From Notospermus geniculatus (Eukaryota > Nemertea > Pilidiophora > Heteronemertea > Lineidae), in the NCBI GenBank assembly GCA_002633025.1, contig NMRB01000100.1, positions 303,009-367,008 on the forward strand: a stretch of 64,000 nucleotides of DNA. Reading direction: 5' to 3'. The position numbers were made by a program, and so were the translations under genes. The notes beneath the pieces are model-generated. The model was not told where the DNA came from. It saw nothing but the letters and a program-made list of their open reading frames with translations, and made no database searches. Numbering within the stretch: the stretch's first letter is position 1; each line of letters opens with the position of its first letter. Positions 14,101 through 24,221 of this stretch are shown here, in pieces.

Positions 14101-17100
14101 TGAAAATTTCTTTGGGTATATTCTTGGATATATTTGACGGTTTCCCGTCAACCAATCACGTGCGTTAAATCCAAAGCTGATGCCAGGGGTTAGTGACGCG
14201 ACCGCCATATTGTCAGAAAGCGAACGACCCCTGGGAACGAGGTTGTCCTTGACCCTGGCTTCGTGATGAATCATTCAGAGACCCCCGCGGGCAAGTTCTC
14301 CGATTTCTGTCTCGTTTCTGATTACGAAAGGGTTCTCGTTGTGTCATTCCCCTAATGATGCCCTCATAGATTGAATACCCTTTCTCGGAAAGGAGAAGTG
14401 GGTTTTCAAAGAACCTTGAAACGGCATCTGACGAACGTTATATGTTTGCGAACTTCGATGTATTTACCAGCTTTGAGATGAATTTGAACAGCAAACCTTT
14501 GATAAGCACACGAACTATCGGTTGGAACATCTGCATCGGTCACATCATTGAGGTTGTGGGTTGATTCCCAGTCTCCTGACATTTTCTTCTTACGATGAAG
14601 ACGGGACTTGATTTCCTAAAGTCCCTAACCGGAAACGTGGTTGCTGTGATAGCAATGGGGAGGTTCAAAGTCTTTCGCATTACGTTAACTTGATCTTGAA
14701 AGGACTCAGACTAGTTCTCAAATGATTTGATTACTAGGGTTTAACTGGAGGTCATCTGAAAACCAGATTAGGGCGGTTCCGCCCTATTCAATAATGAGAA
14801 ATTCGATTTCTTCGTCAGTCCAATAGATTACAAAGAGATTGTTGATGTGAATGAAATTGGAAACGAGGAACCTCCCGGTCAGGGTCCTTATTAGATGTAT
14901 GTATGTAATCATTTAAGATGCTGAATGCAAGGTACTGTATGGATACAGAAGATAATCACGGTCACCCCGATCAAGCATGAAAAGCCGATTTGCGATCTGT
15001 GAGTCACGTTGGAAATTACATTCAAATCTACAAGCATGTAGCAATGTTTACAATCTCAATTCCATTACCATATGGCGCCTAAGGGCCTACTCGGGCCTAT
15101 TATTAAGCGATCGTAATTCTATCATAACAATGGTATTTCATTACCGTCTCTCTGTAACGTTGTTTCTGCAAGTAATTGCGAGAGCTCTTTAACGAAATTG
15201 CTGGATAATATTTAGTTAATATAACTGTGGAATTACTAGTATTGTAGAGGTGTTTGGAAACAACAAATCCACCTTAGCAATTTCCCATAGGAATTTACCA
15301 ACTGATCTCTTCACGAAGACGCCATTTTGGCATATCTATACGCTGATTGGTTCAATTCGGCAGCAGGTCAGAAAGTGCACGCTGATAGGCTACTTTCTGT
15401 TATCGGGTCGGCACGCATCGCACTGGGCTGATAGACTTCTGGGAACTGTAGGCTACTGCTACCCATAAACTTTTCGTATCTTTGAATTTTGCAGTTGGAA
15501 GATACACTATCTCCGTCTTAAACGTATAAAAACCCAATTAAACAACTGTAGAACATTTCGTAGAGCAGGAGGAACATCCCATTCGCATCTGTTCTCATAT
15601 CTCACACGTTTTTCCATAAAATACAAAATGCTGGCAGCTGCACGCAAACCGAATATGATAAATGCCGTTGGTAAAAATTCTTCCCGTCGAGACCCATTAA
15701 CCCCGTACAAATCATTTTGTTCTTTTTATATTACTCAACTACAGAAAAACATCGGTCTCTAAATTACTTCGACCAGCGCCAGTTTCTCACAGTACACTGT
15801 GCTACACAGTATATAACATGCTTCGCTGAGTGCATCAAAGCGGCTCTTTTGTTAATTAGGTCAAGACTTTTTTAAATAAATGATTGAAAATAAGATTACG
15901 AGAGCAAATAATGAACATGAGCGCCATTATTGGAGTAGTATGCCAATTATTCCCCAAATTCTTGCGTGCACCTTGAGGTTACCGTCGTCGGCCCACACAG
16001 TGGCCCGCCTCCACAACGTTTTTCTATGCTGACCGCACCATTTCCACCCAGGCATTGCAACAATAACAATATGGAGGTATGAGGTGGTAAAATCTACTTC
16101 CATGTCTGGACCAATGCTTGTGGATCACATCGCTAGCAATGCTACCGACATGACCTATGTTTGTTGTCGGTTCCAGCATTGTGCTATCATCATGAACGTG
16201 CATCTGGGATATTTTTGTCCCAATCTGACGTGATACACCTTGTAGGCCCTAATCAGTTGCAGCATTGTGCAACCTGCCTAACTGACGGTGCCATGGAGAT
16301 AAACATTTATTTTTTCACCACACCATGTGTGTCGAGATGAAAAATTTTCGGAGTTTGCGCCAGTCTAACCAGTTGTTGAATCATTTCACCGCCAGGCGGT
16401 CCCGTGTATTGAATGTCTTCGAAAAAGGAAACTCATTACTTTTGCTGTCTTTGGTAGTTTTTATCCAGTCGAACCATGGTCCTACAGTTTACGACAGCTG
16501 AAACATGTAAACATAAGCCACAAAGAAAGACTTTCGCTGCCGCAGCATGCATAATGTATACAATTAATCAGCTGAACAGAATACCGTCTCTGCATCAGCA
16601 ACTACACCAACATGCTAGAGATTCTCTTGGTGTAAACGATGAAGTAGTGAAATATTCATGTCGTTATCTATTTAATTTGAAGAAACAACATCAGAATGCT
16701 TTTTCCGCCTGTCTAAATGGTTTAGTTGGTTCACCTTGGTTGTCTGCTTCAACAGATCCATTCCCATTGATCTGAGCCGTCGATGCTGGAATCCGCGTCA
16801 GCAACAACCATCGGGTTCATCTCAATATTGGTTATTTGGAATGTATCATTGCCATAAGTTTGTTTCCACGAAGATTACGTACGTGATTTTAGATTATTTT
16901 GTAGAAAGAACTTGATGTCTATGTGGCACGTGGGGAATCAGCATCTCTCACGCCTGAGCTTGATCACAGCAGCATTGGGGAAGTTGCTTGGCTCTGTGAC
17001 TCACGTCCAGGTGGTCTCGTGTTCGCACCCTCAGTCGGCATAATACACGTACTTTGCTTAGTTGCCAAACCTCCCGGGTATCAACGGATAGTACCTGCCA

Positions 17101-20100
17101 GTCTTGATGTTTGTGGTAGTCGTGTGGCCTGATCTTGAATTAAACCTTAGTTGAAAGATTGAGTTTCCGAGGGTGTCTATAAAACTAAGACCTAAGACCT
17201 AAGATTCTATAAAACTAAGACCTATAAAACTAAGACATTCAGAGTCTTATAGGTCTTAGTTTTATAGAATCTTAGGTCTTAGGTCTTAGTTTTATAGATC
17301 TCACTTTGGGTGCCTTTAAAAGTTTCCGACGTGAACACTGATGACATTTTCGAACAACCCAAAGCATTTGTATAGCCACCGCCATTATTACCACCCTGGT
17401 GATTGTTTACGACGAAAATGCACATAACGTATTTACCTGGGATGTAGCTTCCTTCGTCTTGTCTTTGGTGTTAACAGGTATTTTAACGAGGGAGGGAATA
17501 TATACTAGTTCTCATAATGAAGTTAACCTTTTTTTCATATGGTTCCATTTTGTGGTCTACCAAGTGGTACATGTACTACTAGAGATTGACACACCAACAC
17601 ATCCTGAGAACATCAGGGGTTCTTAGCGCTCGCTCCTTCGTCACCGCACACAGCCGTGACGAAGGAGCGAGCGCTAAGAATCTGTTCTCAGGATGCACCA
17701 ACACGTCAGGCATGGGGATCCTTTGTCAACACGCACCTAATTTCTTTATGGCACCGTAATGCATGGGGATCCTTTGTCAACACGCACCTAATTTCTTTAT
17801 GGCACCGTAATGCACTTGCACGGACGTCGACTGTGCCATATCTTCTGGAGCTTCAGTCGTAGACCATTTCATTCCTCACTGAATTCCTTTCGGAAACGTC
17901 ACTCCGGAGACAAAAAGACAGTTTGTATATTTCACAATATCATCTTTGTATCTTTCAGCTGTACTTATCGGGGGAGGCTGCGGCTTATATCCCTACGGTT
18001 GGACCAACCCAGAAGTGATTCAGATTTGTGGACCTGAGGCTGCACCATATAAACTTGGTAAGTATAATCGAGTCATTGGGTCATGTGAATAAAGACCAGC
18101 AAATGCTTTTACTTCAGATTTGTACAGCCTTGCCTAGTGCATTTGTATTGCAAAATTCAAGTAAAAGCATACTACATGTAGTCGTTATTCATGTGACCCA
18201 TTGATACGAAGTTTCATTCAGTGTCGAATAATGCTTAGGCCTACGACAAGAATGACCATTACTACCATCGCTAAAACGAAGCAGTGCCATTGCCATCATT
18301 CACCTAGCGCATCCCCCTTTGATGATTGCTACCAGACCACAAAATGTTCCCTGTTCGTCTCCGTTTACCAAGAGAATCAGGCTAATGGCCACCATTCAGC
18401 TATCAATGCTACCGCTGATTACTCATTCCAATCGAAATGATACAGCCAATTGATAATCTTATCCTTGGATAATGAGCAATTACTCTTAGAAAGATTAGCC
18501 ATCTTTCTTTCTAATTTAATTGGTAAATTTGTAGATCACTTTTTGACCAATGGCGGCGCTGTCGATGGCCATTTAGATTGGTTACCAAAATTACCGGTAG
18601 GACTCGGATTCAATACCGTCCTGTGATCGGTAGCGCTGTCGTCCCAACCGGAACACCGGGACCAAATCCCGCGAGATATTGCGAGACTTGGGTTTGGGAT
18701 TTAGTCCCGGAGGAAAAATCACCGCCGCCATCTTGAATATCTTATTGCGCCCCCACCTATAGCTGGGATAGTGATGCGGCGACCGAACCACCTGGATCTA
18801 CTTTCGGACTACTTTGACTCATCCACTANNNNNNNNNNNNNNNNNNNNNNNNNNNNNNNNNNNNNNNNNNNNNNNNNNNNNNNNNNNNNNNNNNNNNNNN
18901 NNNNNNNNNNNNNNNNNNNNNNNNNNNNNNNNNNNNNNNNNNNNNNNNNNNNNNNNNNNNNNNNNNNNNNNNNNNNNNNNNNNNNNNNNNNNNNNNNNNN
19001 NNNNNNNNNNNNNNNNNNNNNNNNNNNNNNNNNNNNNNNNNNNNNNNNNNNNNNNNNNNNNNNNNNNNNNNNNNNNNNNNNNNNNNNCATGATCAGCTGA
19101 TGATTGCATGTCAACACTGGTCATGCTATGTGTCATGTATGTCATGTGTGATACCGGTATGTACGCAGTGTATCGAGTGTACTCGCCGACAACGTAGTTA
19201 GTCTCTGGCACTGGAGAGTGGCAGTCGGCGATAGTGGCGCCGGCTGTCGAGAAAAAGTGGCCATACCGTGCTCCGATTCTTGAAACGGTTTAACCTCCGA
19301 AGCAGAGTGGATCTCATCATAGAAGATGAACCGTAAGCTCTCTCAAGAAGTGCCCCTTTCATGAAATACTTCAAACATGGCTCAGGTTTTGACAGATAAT
19401 GGCGATACTTCGTCACAAATGGTAGGTATCCTTCGTTGATACCGCTGCATTCCTGCCGTTTGGTCGATGAATACTCAATAGCGTTAAACCGCGTCAGGCC
19501 GATTATTAAATGCTTCATGTCAGTGTATGAAAAATGGTCCAGCAGTAATATCAAAATCAATAAAAAGTTAATGGCCTTTGATGCTGCGTGTTATCATTTG
19601 GGGTGCCCTGCACTTATTACTGCTTTCGATATCGGTGAGAGTGGTGCTTTTTTGGCGCTGCTGACTTTTCCACGATGCGATGCTGTGTGGAATTTAAGTA
19701 CTTGACCGAAATGAATCATTAAAACCTACATGTATATCGCTAATCGATTCGGAGTTCCTAAAGGGTTATATGGCAAGTAACCTTCCTCAGCCAGAGACAC
19801 TACTCGAACTCGGTCATGCTACTGTCTAGATATTAACTAATCGTGTCATTGCTTCCCATCGACAGAGCATCGCACATCCGAAATTTCAATCACAGATTAT
19901 TGGACTGTCATACAATATTATTGGCAGATATTGAACCAGTTCTTCAAAGCACTGGTCCGTTCAGAACTCGTCAGTCAGAGCGAGGGGAAGAATTTCCGAC
20001 AAAAGGCTCTAGAAAATTATTCCATGTGGTAGATGCGAAGTGTGATTGCAAACAACCAGAAATGGCCTCATGGGAAATTTGCCCTCTACTCCCAGGCAGA

Positions 20101-21699
20101 CTATCCTCGCCTTGACGATATCATTCCTATGACTTCATTCCGACGTATCCGCGATACCTCGGCGTGTCCGTTCAATAATTGACCAACCTGTGACCGTCAC
20201 CGGACGTGATATATCGTCACGGTCACTATAAACGATGTCCAGTCTCTTAAATCATCGTTATGAGTTGGGAATCTCTCAGCTTCATTGAGCAGGTTCGTCA
20301 ATGGAGGCTATTAGCCTTGATTGTTTTCAGCCGTGTTAGTCACGACCATAAGTTCATTTAGATCTCCTTGATGGGCACGGAATCTCCTTCATCAATGGTT
20401 TGTAATTACGGTCGTGACTATACAAATTATTCTCTTTGATCATCAATACCACCAACGACCGATACGTCCAAAAAACGTCGGTGATCCTCCCAAAACGTTG
20501 CTTTCATTGTAGTTTCCTTTCTCGCCACCAGAGGAATTTCCTCGCGAAATTATGACGTGTGGATTCATGGTAGAATCGAGTTACCCGAGGCCTTCTACTC
20601 AGCTCTGTTGCCTCTCGTTTTAAAAAATACGACGGAGGAGATATCTCAATGACTTGAGAGGATGTCTTGCCTCCTTCCAAGACAGTAACCGAGCAGCGTC
20701 CCTTGTCTAGCTAATCACATCATTTTCACTTTGAGTCTTGGTTCCACAAGTATTATGTGGAAGTGGCCAGTGCCCCCAGAAATGCAAAGTTCTACGGTAT
20801 TGTTTTCTGTCTCGAGAACTTGGATTGGAGAAAAAACTGGAAGTCAATACGGCTTTCGGGAACTTATTGTGAAAATTTTCTCGCGTGAGTTGTCTAGAGG
20901 CGGACTCACTCAACCATTGAAACTATATTGAAAGTCGGTTGGTCTCAAGCCAGTGAATAAAGTTTGAAGGAAACCAACGATGGTGAAAGCCATGGAGCGA
21001 ACTCGGCACCTTTAGTGCTGCAATCTGGAGTTTGCATTTGGAACTGAGCTCTGCGATGGTTCAGTAGCTGTTGTTGCTGGCCACTCTATATTCCTGTCAT
21101 ATTTATACTGTTGTACCCTTGAAAGCTTATGACGGATTGTTTGTATAGGACGTTATCATCTCGGGGCAGACGACTATTAGCATACACCGATTTCAAATGG
21201 TATTGAAGTTCCTGTCATTACTGATGCTGGTCGTGATTTCTTGTGCATTAAATCATTTCTCTTTTGTCCAAAGCGGCAGGGACAACGGCATATAATAGTC
21301 CCATGTGGGCAAGGTCGGCACATACATCTAGATTGGCTATAGCAGTAAATCCAAGGTTTTGCATGGTAAATCACTACTCTGGTGGTGTCATTTTGTAAGG
21401 TTGCGATTTCGTTCGCTGTAGACCTTGCAGTATATTGCATCAAGTTGACAACGAAGGTCGCTGAAAGAAGTGGTAGCCCCAGCATCTTGTCCTACTGAGA
21501 AGGCATTTCCTGTTTATAATGCACTGACTTGCCATCTAAAATTTCTGTACTTACAGGTCACTGTAAGCTGTGGTGGGCTTTCTACTTGACATGCGGCGGG
21601 GCCGGACTGACTCTCTTCTGTTCAACACTCTCCTGCTGTAGCATCAAATACGCCCGAGTCAAGAAAAGGAAGCGATACAACGCTGGTTATGGATTATGA
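4728..21699 (+). CDS. LHFPL6: LHFPL-family tetraspan membrane protein, LHFPL6/LHFP-like (3 exons)
   Basis: Coding exons are 4728-5127, 17959-18057 and 21557-21699, in total 642 nt or 213 aa, within the normal family length. The two junctions (G|gtgag...ttcag|CT and G|gtaag...acag|GT) are both phase 1 and keep the frame. Four membrane segments are predicted at about residues 12-34, 86-114, 122-144 and 171-195. The first extracellular loop has PYWLKG, an N-glycosylation site at N44, the family motif GTFRRC (51-56) and ECGRY (72-76). The second loop has YPYGW (144-148), ICGP (156-159) and a cysteine before TM4. This order matches vertebrate LHFPL6 best within the family, by recall. The tail is basic (KKRKRY). 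The start ATG has A at -3. The family sits in the claudin/PMP22 tetraspan superfamily; some members act in hair-cell transduction or GABA-A receptor complexes, but the role of LHFPL6 is poorly known. Intron 1 is 12.8 kb. Confidence 0.93.
5715..5844. mobile_element. MITE family A, copy 2 (full-length, 130 bp)
   Basis: Best-preserved copy. Terminal inverted repeats of about 38 bp begin AGGGAGTTTTCGCAAAGCCC, and the core carries CCATTGTTCGATGCC and GCACCGAACAAAAGG. ATT lies on both sides (5712-5714 and 5845-5847), a likely 3-bp target-site duplication. It lies in intron 1 of the LHFPL6-like gene. Open frames on both strands here are frames through the palindrome, not genes. Confidence 0.9.
6421..6544. 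mobile_element. Foldback element around a perfect central palindrome
   Basis: Arms reading GGGCCTAACATCTTCGATAA and its near complement close over the perfect palindrome TACATCGCACATCATGATGT... (28 bp, 6470-6497). About 120 bp in all, with no coding. It is probably a MITE; no second copy is seen in this window. Confidence 0.75.
7440..7765. repeat. Degenerate minisatellite, period about 70-80 bp
   Basis: About four diverged copies of a unit containing CAGTTAAACCCTTGT, then TAGATAACGCCAAGATCTTGGC and an AGCGTA tail. The TTGGCG/CGCCAAGATCTTGGC portion is itself a short palindrome (GCCAAGATCTTGGC). Lies in intron 1 of the LHFPL6-like gene. Confidence 0.7.
8743..9010. mobile_element. Foldback element with GGGCCGATTTAATAGACGTT termini (268 bp)
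   Basis: The left end reads GGGCCGATTTAATAGACGTT and the right end is its complement. The arms continue imperfectly through GGTTAAGCTAACC, ATAGGCGTGC and TGTACAACTAAATTTT to a central loop near 8860. Near the right end a nested CCTTGGAGG-CCTCCAAGG hairpin is inserted asymmetrically. No coding. Confidence 0.85.
10989..11090. repeat. Tandem repeat, period about 27 bp, EcoRI-rich
   Basis: Four near-identical units containing AGAACGAATTCTTATTCGAA, themselves partly palindromic (GAATTC and TTCGAA cores). It lies just upstream of the partial MITE at 11121. No function is evident. Confidence 0.8.
11121..11226. mobile_element. MITE family D, partial copy
   Basis: Shares TTGTCCATTTGCGGG, AACCTATTGTTCACT, CTGACAAAGG and the right end GGTTACGGGGGTTTGTGAAT with the fuller copy at 28729-28860. 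The left end is missing its GGGCCTTATTCACAAA terminus, so this copy is truncated. Confidence 0.75.
12542..12853 (-). other. Unrecognised minus-strand frame, possible exon or old coding remnant
   Basis: An open frame of about 103 codons on the minus strand with one undetermined base inside. A neighbouring minus-strand frame at 12771-12998 overlaps it in another frame. The translation is mixed rather than repetitive and resembles no family I can name. No convincing splice sites were found. It lies in the LHFPL6-like intron 1 in antisense orientation. It may be chance. Confidence 0.15.
13303..13342. repeat. Short perfect palindrome CCTTGGAGGAATCCTCCAAGG
   Basis: A 23-bp inverted repeat (ACCTTGGAGGA-A-TCCTCCAAGGT) within a longer imperfect hairpin bounded by CGTAC. 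The same CCTTGGAGG...CCTCCAAGG stem occurs inside the foldback at 8743-9010, suggesting a common small element. Confidence 0.65.
13873..14245. mobile_element. Imperfect foldback element, about 370 bp
   Basis: The left arm carries CAACCTCGTCCCCAGGGG, AGTTCGCT and CTCACTAACCCCTGG, followed by AATCAGCTTCGG. The right arm has the complements in reverse order (CCAAAGCTGATGCCAGGGGT, AGCGAAC, CCCTGGGAACGAGGTTG). Arms are well diverged, so this is an old insertion. A frame of 72 codons here is a by-product. Confidence 0.7.
17177..17297. mobile_element. Hairpin built from CTATAAAACTAAGACC repeats
   Basis: The left arm holds direct repeats of CTATAAAACTAAGACCTAAG and the right arm is their exact complement with a loop of only about 10 bases near 17235. 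Nearly perfect pairing over about 55 bp implies a recent origin. About 660 bases upstream of exon 2 of the LHFPL6-like gene. Confidence 0.85.
17602..17693. mobile_element. Hairpin with GTTCTTAGCGCTCGCTCCTT arms
   Basis: A nearly perfect stem: CCTGAGAACA...TTCTTAGCGCTCGCTCCTTCGTCAC pairs with GTGACGAAGGAGCGAGCGCTAAGAA...TGTTCTCAGG over a short loop. A MITE or single-event foldback, about 270 bases before exon 2. Confidence 0.85.
17710..17811. repeat. Exact 51-bp tandem duplication
   Basis: Two identical 51-bp copies starting GCATGGGGATCCTTTGTCAA (17710-17760 and 17761-17811). Exact identity suggests a recent duplication or an assembly artefact. Confidence 0.9.
17959..18057 (+). CDS. LHFPL6: LHFPL6-like exon 2
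   Basis: 99 nt after a TCTTTCAG acceptor and before GGTAAGT. It completes codon 134 (G|CT, Ala) and encodes the rest of TM3 and the second extracellular loop: GGGCGLYPYGWTNPEV then ICGPEAAPYKL, with a final G of codon 167. YPxGW and xCG are family landmarks in this loop. Confidence 0.93.
18073..18204. mobile_element. Inverted-repeat element 15 bases downstream of a 5' splice site
   Basis: The left arm TCATTGGGTCATGTGAATAA pairs with TTATTCATGTGACCCATTGA at the right end; an inner ATGCTTTTACTT / AAGTAAAAGCAT pair extends the stem. The element starts 15 bases after the last base of exon 2. Confidence 0.8.
18830..19087. other. Assembly gap (run of N)
   Basis: Undetermined bases inside intron 2. 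Open frames reported through it are meaningless. Confidence 0.98.
20338..20419. repeat. Short foldback with AGTCACGACCATAA arms
   Basis: AGTCACGACCATAA at the left pairs with TTACGGTCGTGACT at the right over about 55 bases. A related GTGACCGT / ACGGTCAC pair lies just upstream at 20189-20226. Probably an old MITE pair. Confidence 0.6.
21557..21699 (+). CDS. LHFPL6: LHFPL6-like exon 3 (terminal coding exon)
   Basis: Begins after TTACAG with GT completing codon 167 (Gly). Encodes HCKLWWAFYL, TM4 and the cytoplasmic tail ending KKRKRYNAGYGL, then TGA at 21697-21699. The C-K-x-x-WAFY start of TM4 is shared across LHFPL proteins. Confidence 0.93.
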
Positions 21700-22718
21700 A
21701 GATGGAGACGGTGACTTCCTGTTGAACCATTGCTTTTTTGAAAAGCAAGCTTCTTTCATGAATTATCGAAACTGAAGTAGGAGGCTGAGTGATTGGACCA
21801 TATCTTTGGTTCAAGAGGGATGACTGACTGAGCTTCCCTTCGTTATGTTTCTTGAAGGGAACACATCAGATCTTACAACCAATCCTCATGAATCACCCGA
21901 ATTCCGTCAGAGAACGAGCCAGGATCTCAATGACAGTTCGGAACGAAACGGTTTGTCCTCTGGACTGAAAAGTTCCGTACTGTTACCCAGCTGAAAGCAG
22001 GTTCTTCAGTTAGGTCCTTGCCACTACTGGCGCTTGTGCAATGACAGGAGAACTAAAGCCTCACAAACTTCGACAACGGTGTCAATAAGTTGTCGAAAAC
22101 AGAGATCGGGGACGGACCGCTCGAAGAACTGGACAAAAACAATTTAAGCCCCAGTCACATATCCACTCCGGGGCCCGTACGGCGAGTAAAAAGAGACATT
22201 TTAGCCAATTTCTACGGTGCCCAGTTTGATCCAGTCTAATTTCCGCTTATCCATTGAGGCGATTTCGGCATAATTCATCTTAGATCCGAATTTCAGTCTC
22301 TGAAACCCACAGCAAGCCGCTGGGTGGGGAAAATCGTACGGCGCCCGGTGCATTTGTGACCTAGGCTTTAGAGTGTGTGATGTGGTTGACGATCACATCA
22401 CCAAATTCGATGCGGGATACTATTAAGCAACAAACTCATGCAACAAACTGTGGGATACCAGAACCAAGTTGAATACGGTACCCTACTTCACTTGCCATCC
22501 TCCCCAGCAGGGGAGGGGCTTCTCTTCATCCACCCACACAAAGAGTGTATGAAGAGGAGCGACAACTAAACCCTGCTATGGGAGATTGTTCACTTGCTTC
22601 AATTCATTTGCAGACCAGTACAATGTAGATAACTTTCACGACGTCATTTTATACTTTACCGTAGTATTTTCAAGTCTTTTATAAGTGTGTCTCACTTTGT
22701 AACCATGAGGTTAATAAA
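21700..22718 (+). other. Probable 3' UTR of the LHFPL6-like gene with AATAAA at 22713
   Basis: About 1 kb follows the stop codon before the first AATAAA (22713-22718). The inferred UTR would include the MITE at 22153-22364. The AATAAA falls where the tRNA-unit duplication begins, so use of this site is uncertain. Confidence 0.4.
22153..22364. mobile_element. MITE family J (AGGTCACA ends), copy 1
   Basis: About 212 bp, ends AGTCACATATCCACTCCGGG and its near complement CCGGTGCATTTGTGACCT, with GGGCCCGTACGG / CGTACGGCGCCC just inside. Interior (GGTGCCCAGTTTGATCCAGT, AGCCGCTGGGTGGGGAAAAT) is about 90% like copy 2 at 29066. Lies in the inferred LHFPL6-like 3' UTR. Confidence 0.85.
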
Positions 22719-22792
22719 TATATTCTTTAAAAAAATCCACTTCTTGGTAAAATAACGTAATTTTTACCGTATTCGTAAGTTCGCCTGTATCA

Positions 22793-22942
22793 GGGAGGTT
22801 TCGAATTCCAACGATAAACGTAAACTTTACGACAACGTTATTTTTCGTACTACACATTAACCAGATTTTATATTGCATTTTCGGTACAAAAATAACGTTT
22901 TCGTTAACGTTTACGTTTATCGTTTGATTTCGTAACCTCCCT
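22793..22942. mobile_element. MITE inside tRNA unit 1 (GGGAGGTTTCG ends)
   Basis: Inverted termini GGGAGGTTTCGAATTCC...GATAAACGTAAAC and GTTTACGTTTATCG...TTTCGTAACCTCCC, about 150 bp, with AAAAATAACG internally. Unit 2 lacks it: flanks GTTCGCCTGT and TTTCCAC are nearly adjacent there. Insertion after the duplication, or loss from unit 2, is implied. Confidence 0.85.
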
Positions 22943-23013
22943 ATTGTTTCCACGGAGTTCAGTGTCATACAATATTATGAACAAACAATGAATTATACAC
23001 GCTGTTGTCAGTA

Positions 23014-23085
23014 GGGGATGTAGCTCAGTGGTAGAGCGCTCGCTTTGCATGCGAGAGGCCCCGGGTTCGATACCCGGCATCTCCA
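23014..23085 (+). tRNA. tRNA-Ala-TGC: tRNA-Ala (anticodon UGC), copy 1
   Basis: 72 nt, no intron. Acceptor stem GGGGATG/CATCTCC with one G-T pair and discriminator A; D arm GCTC-AGTGGTA-GAGC; anticodon stem CTCGC/GCGAG with loop TTTGCAT (anticodon TGC); T arm CCGGG-TTCGATA-CCCGG. The internal A box TAGCTCAGTGG and B box GGTTCGATACC match pol III promoters. A TTTTT terminator follows at about 23092. Delivers alanine to GCN codons in the cytosol. Minus-strand frames containing MEMPGIEPGASRM are its antisense. Confidence 0.97.
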
Positions 23086-23380
23086 TAAACGTTTTTAATT
23101 TTTGGAGAAGCCAGCGGTATCGCTGACTCTGGGAAACCGGGAGGCTTTTTCCGTTTTGCGAAAATACTTGAATTGGCCTCCATGTTTGTTGTAGGCCTTC
23201 GTGCGGCATTGAGCACAAACGGCTGGTGCTGGCCTGTCATCATCCCCCAAGTTGACGTCCTGTACAGTAATGCCCGCTGAAAAGATCCCATGAAGCCAAG
23301 TAGCGGCCTCAAAAAGCTTATGCTGTGGACCAGGGCCGACCGCACAGAAAGTCAGACAGTGTTCGGTGCCATGCTGGTTT

Positions 23381-23630
23381 AAAGGGCTCCGCACACTGGC
23401 GACTAAAATGGGGGCGACTACCGATGCGACTACTACGTCGCCTGCCATAATTACCTTTGCGGTCGATCAATGATGTTATCCACGACATCACTGATCTTCC
23501 AAAGAAGCATTTGTCGCAAACAAGTCAACAAAAACTAAAAAAACTGAAAAATTTTCAGTCGCTTCTGTGGTCGCAAGGCCGGTCGCCTACAAAATCGCTC
23601 GAAAAAATCGCTAATGTGCGGTGCCCTTTA
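23381..23630. mobile_element. MITE inside tRNA unit 1 (TAAAGGGC ends, 250 bp)
   Basis: Ends AAAGGGCTCCGCACACTGGC and AATGTGCGGTGCCCTTTA are imperfect inverted repeats. The interior has several GCGAC/GTCGC motifs in mirrored order. The homologous place in unit 2 (near 24170-24190) is uninterrupted. Superfamily not assigned because no clear target duplication is seen. Confidence 0.8.
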
Positions 23631-23844
23631 GTTATGCATGAAACACATAGTGACCAACAAAGGTAACATGAATGGACAATTGGTAAATATATTCTTTAAA
23701 AAATCCACTTTCTTGGTAAAGTAAATTCAACGTAATTTTTATTGTATTCGTAATGTTCGCGACGTCATACCCTGTTCTAATTAGTAATTAGTTCTAAGTT
23801 CGCCTGTGTTTTCACACAATGAATTATACGGGTTGTTACCTATA

Positions 23845-23916
23845 GGGGATGTAGCTCAGTGGTAGAGCGCTCGCTTTGCATGCGAGAGGCCCCGGGTTCG
23901 ATACCCGGCATCTCCA
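23845..23916 (+). tRNA. tRNA-Ala-TGC: tRNA-Ala (anticodon UGC), copy 2
   Basis: Identical over all 72 nt to the copy at 23014, starting 831 bases later. Same cloverleaf, A and B boxes, and a downstream T run at about 23923. Flanking bases differ from copy 1 at several places, so the match in the tRNA itself points to selection or conversion. Confidence 0.97.
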
Positions 23917-24221
23917 TAAATGTTTTTGATTTTTGGAGAAGCCAGCGGTATCGCTGACTCTGGGAAACCTGGAGGCGTTTCCTTTGCGAAAATACTTGAA
24001 TTGGCGTCCATGTTTGTTGTAGGCCTACGTCGTGCGGCATTGAATTCAAACGGCTGGTGCTAGCCCGTCATCATCCCTCGAGTTGACGTCCAGCATGAAT
24101 GCCCGCTGAAAAGAACACCCCAAAAAGACAAATAACGAAGGGCCTCTAAAGCTAATGCTGTGGACCTGGGCCATCGGGCCATGAGGCCATGCACGAAACA
24201 TTGACCAACAAAGGTAACATG

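Larger units (their letters stand above)
5128..17958 (+). other. Intron 1 of the LHFPL6-like gene (12.8 kb)
   Basis: Contains no exon I can support on the plus strand. It holds MITEs (5715, 6421, 8743, 13873, 17177, 17602), degenerate tandem repeats (7440, 10989, 17710) and some minus-strand frames between 9.5 and 13 kb that I do not recognise. Such a long first intron could hold enhancers, but none can be read directly. Confidence 0.8.
18058..21556 (+). other. Intron 2 of the LHFPL6-like gene (3.5 kb)
   Basis: Contains an inverted-repeat element right after the donor (18073), an assembly gap of about 258 N (18830-19087), and a foldback near 20338. A minus-strand frame at 19198-19560 (120 codons) is not recognised and probably not coding. 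Confidence 0.8.
22709..24221. repeat. Tandem duplication of a tRNA-Ala unit
   Basis: Unit 1 (about 22709-23670) and unit 2 (about 23680-24221) share the ATATATTCTTTAAAAAA start, the tRNA, about 200 bases of downstream flank (GGAGAAGCCAGCGGTATCGC...) and the end CCAACAAAGGTAACATGAA. Flanks are about 90% alike by eye while the two tRNAs are identical. Unit 1 is longer because it carries two MITEs absent from unit 2. Confidence 0.85.

Noticed and set aside
18771-19211. Frames of mostly X
   Set aside because: They run through the assembly gap, as do those at 55176-55442.
22904-24049. Minus-strand frames with GIEPGASRMQSERSTTELHPL
   Set aside because: They are the antisense translations of the two tRNA-Ala genes, a common annotation artefact.
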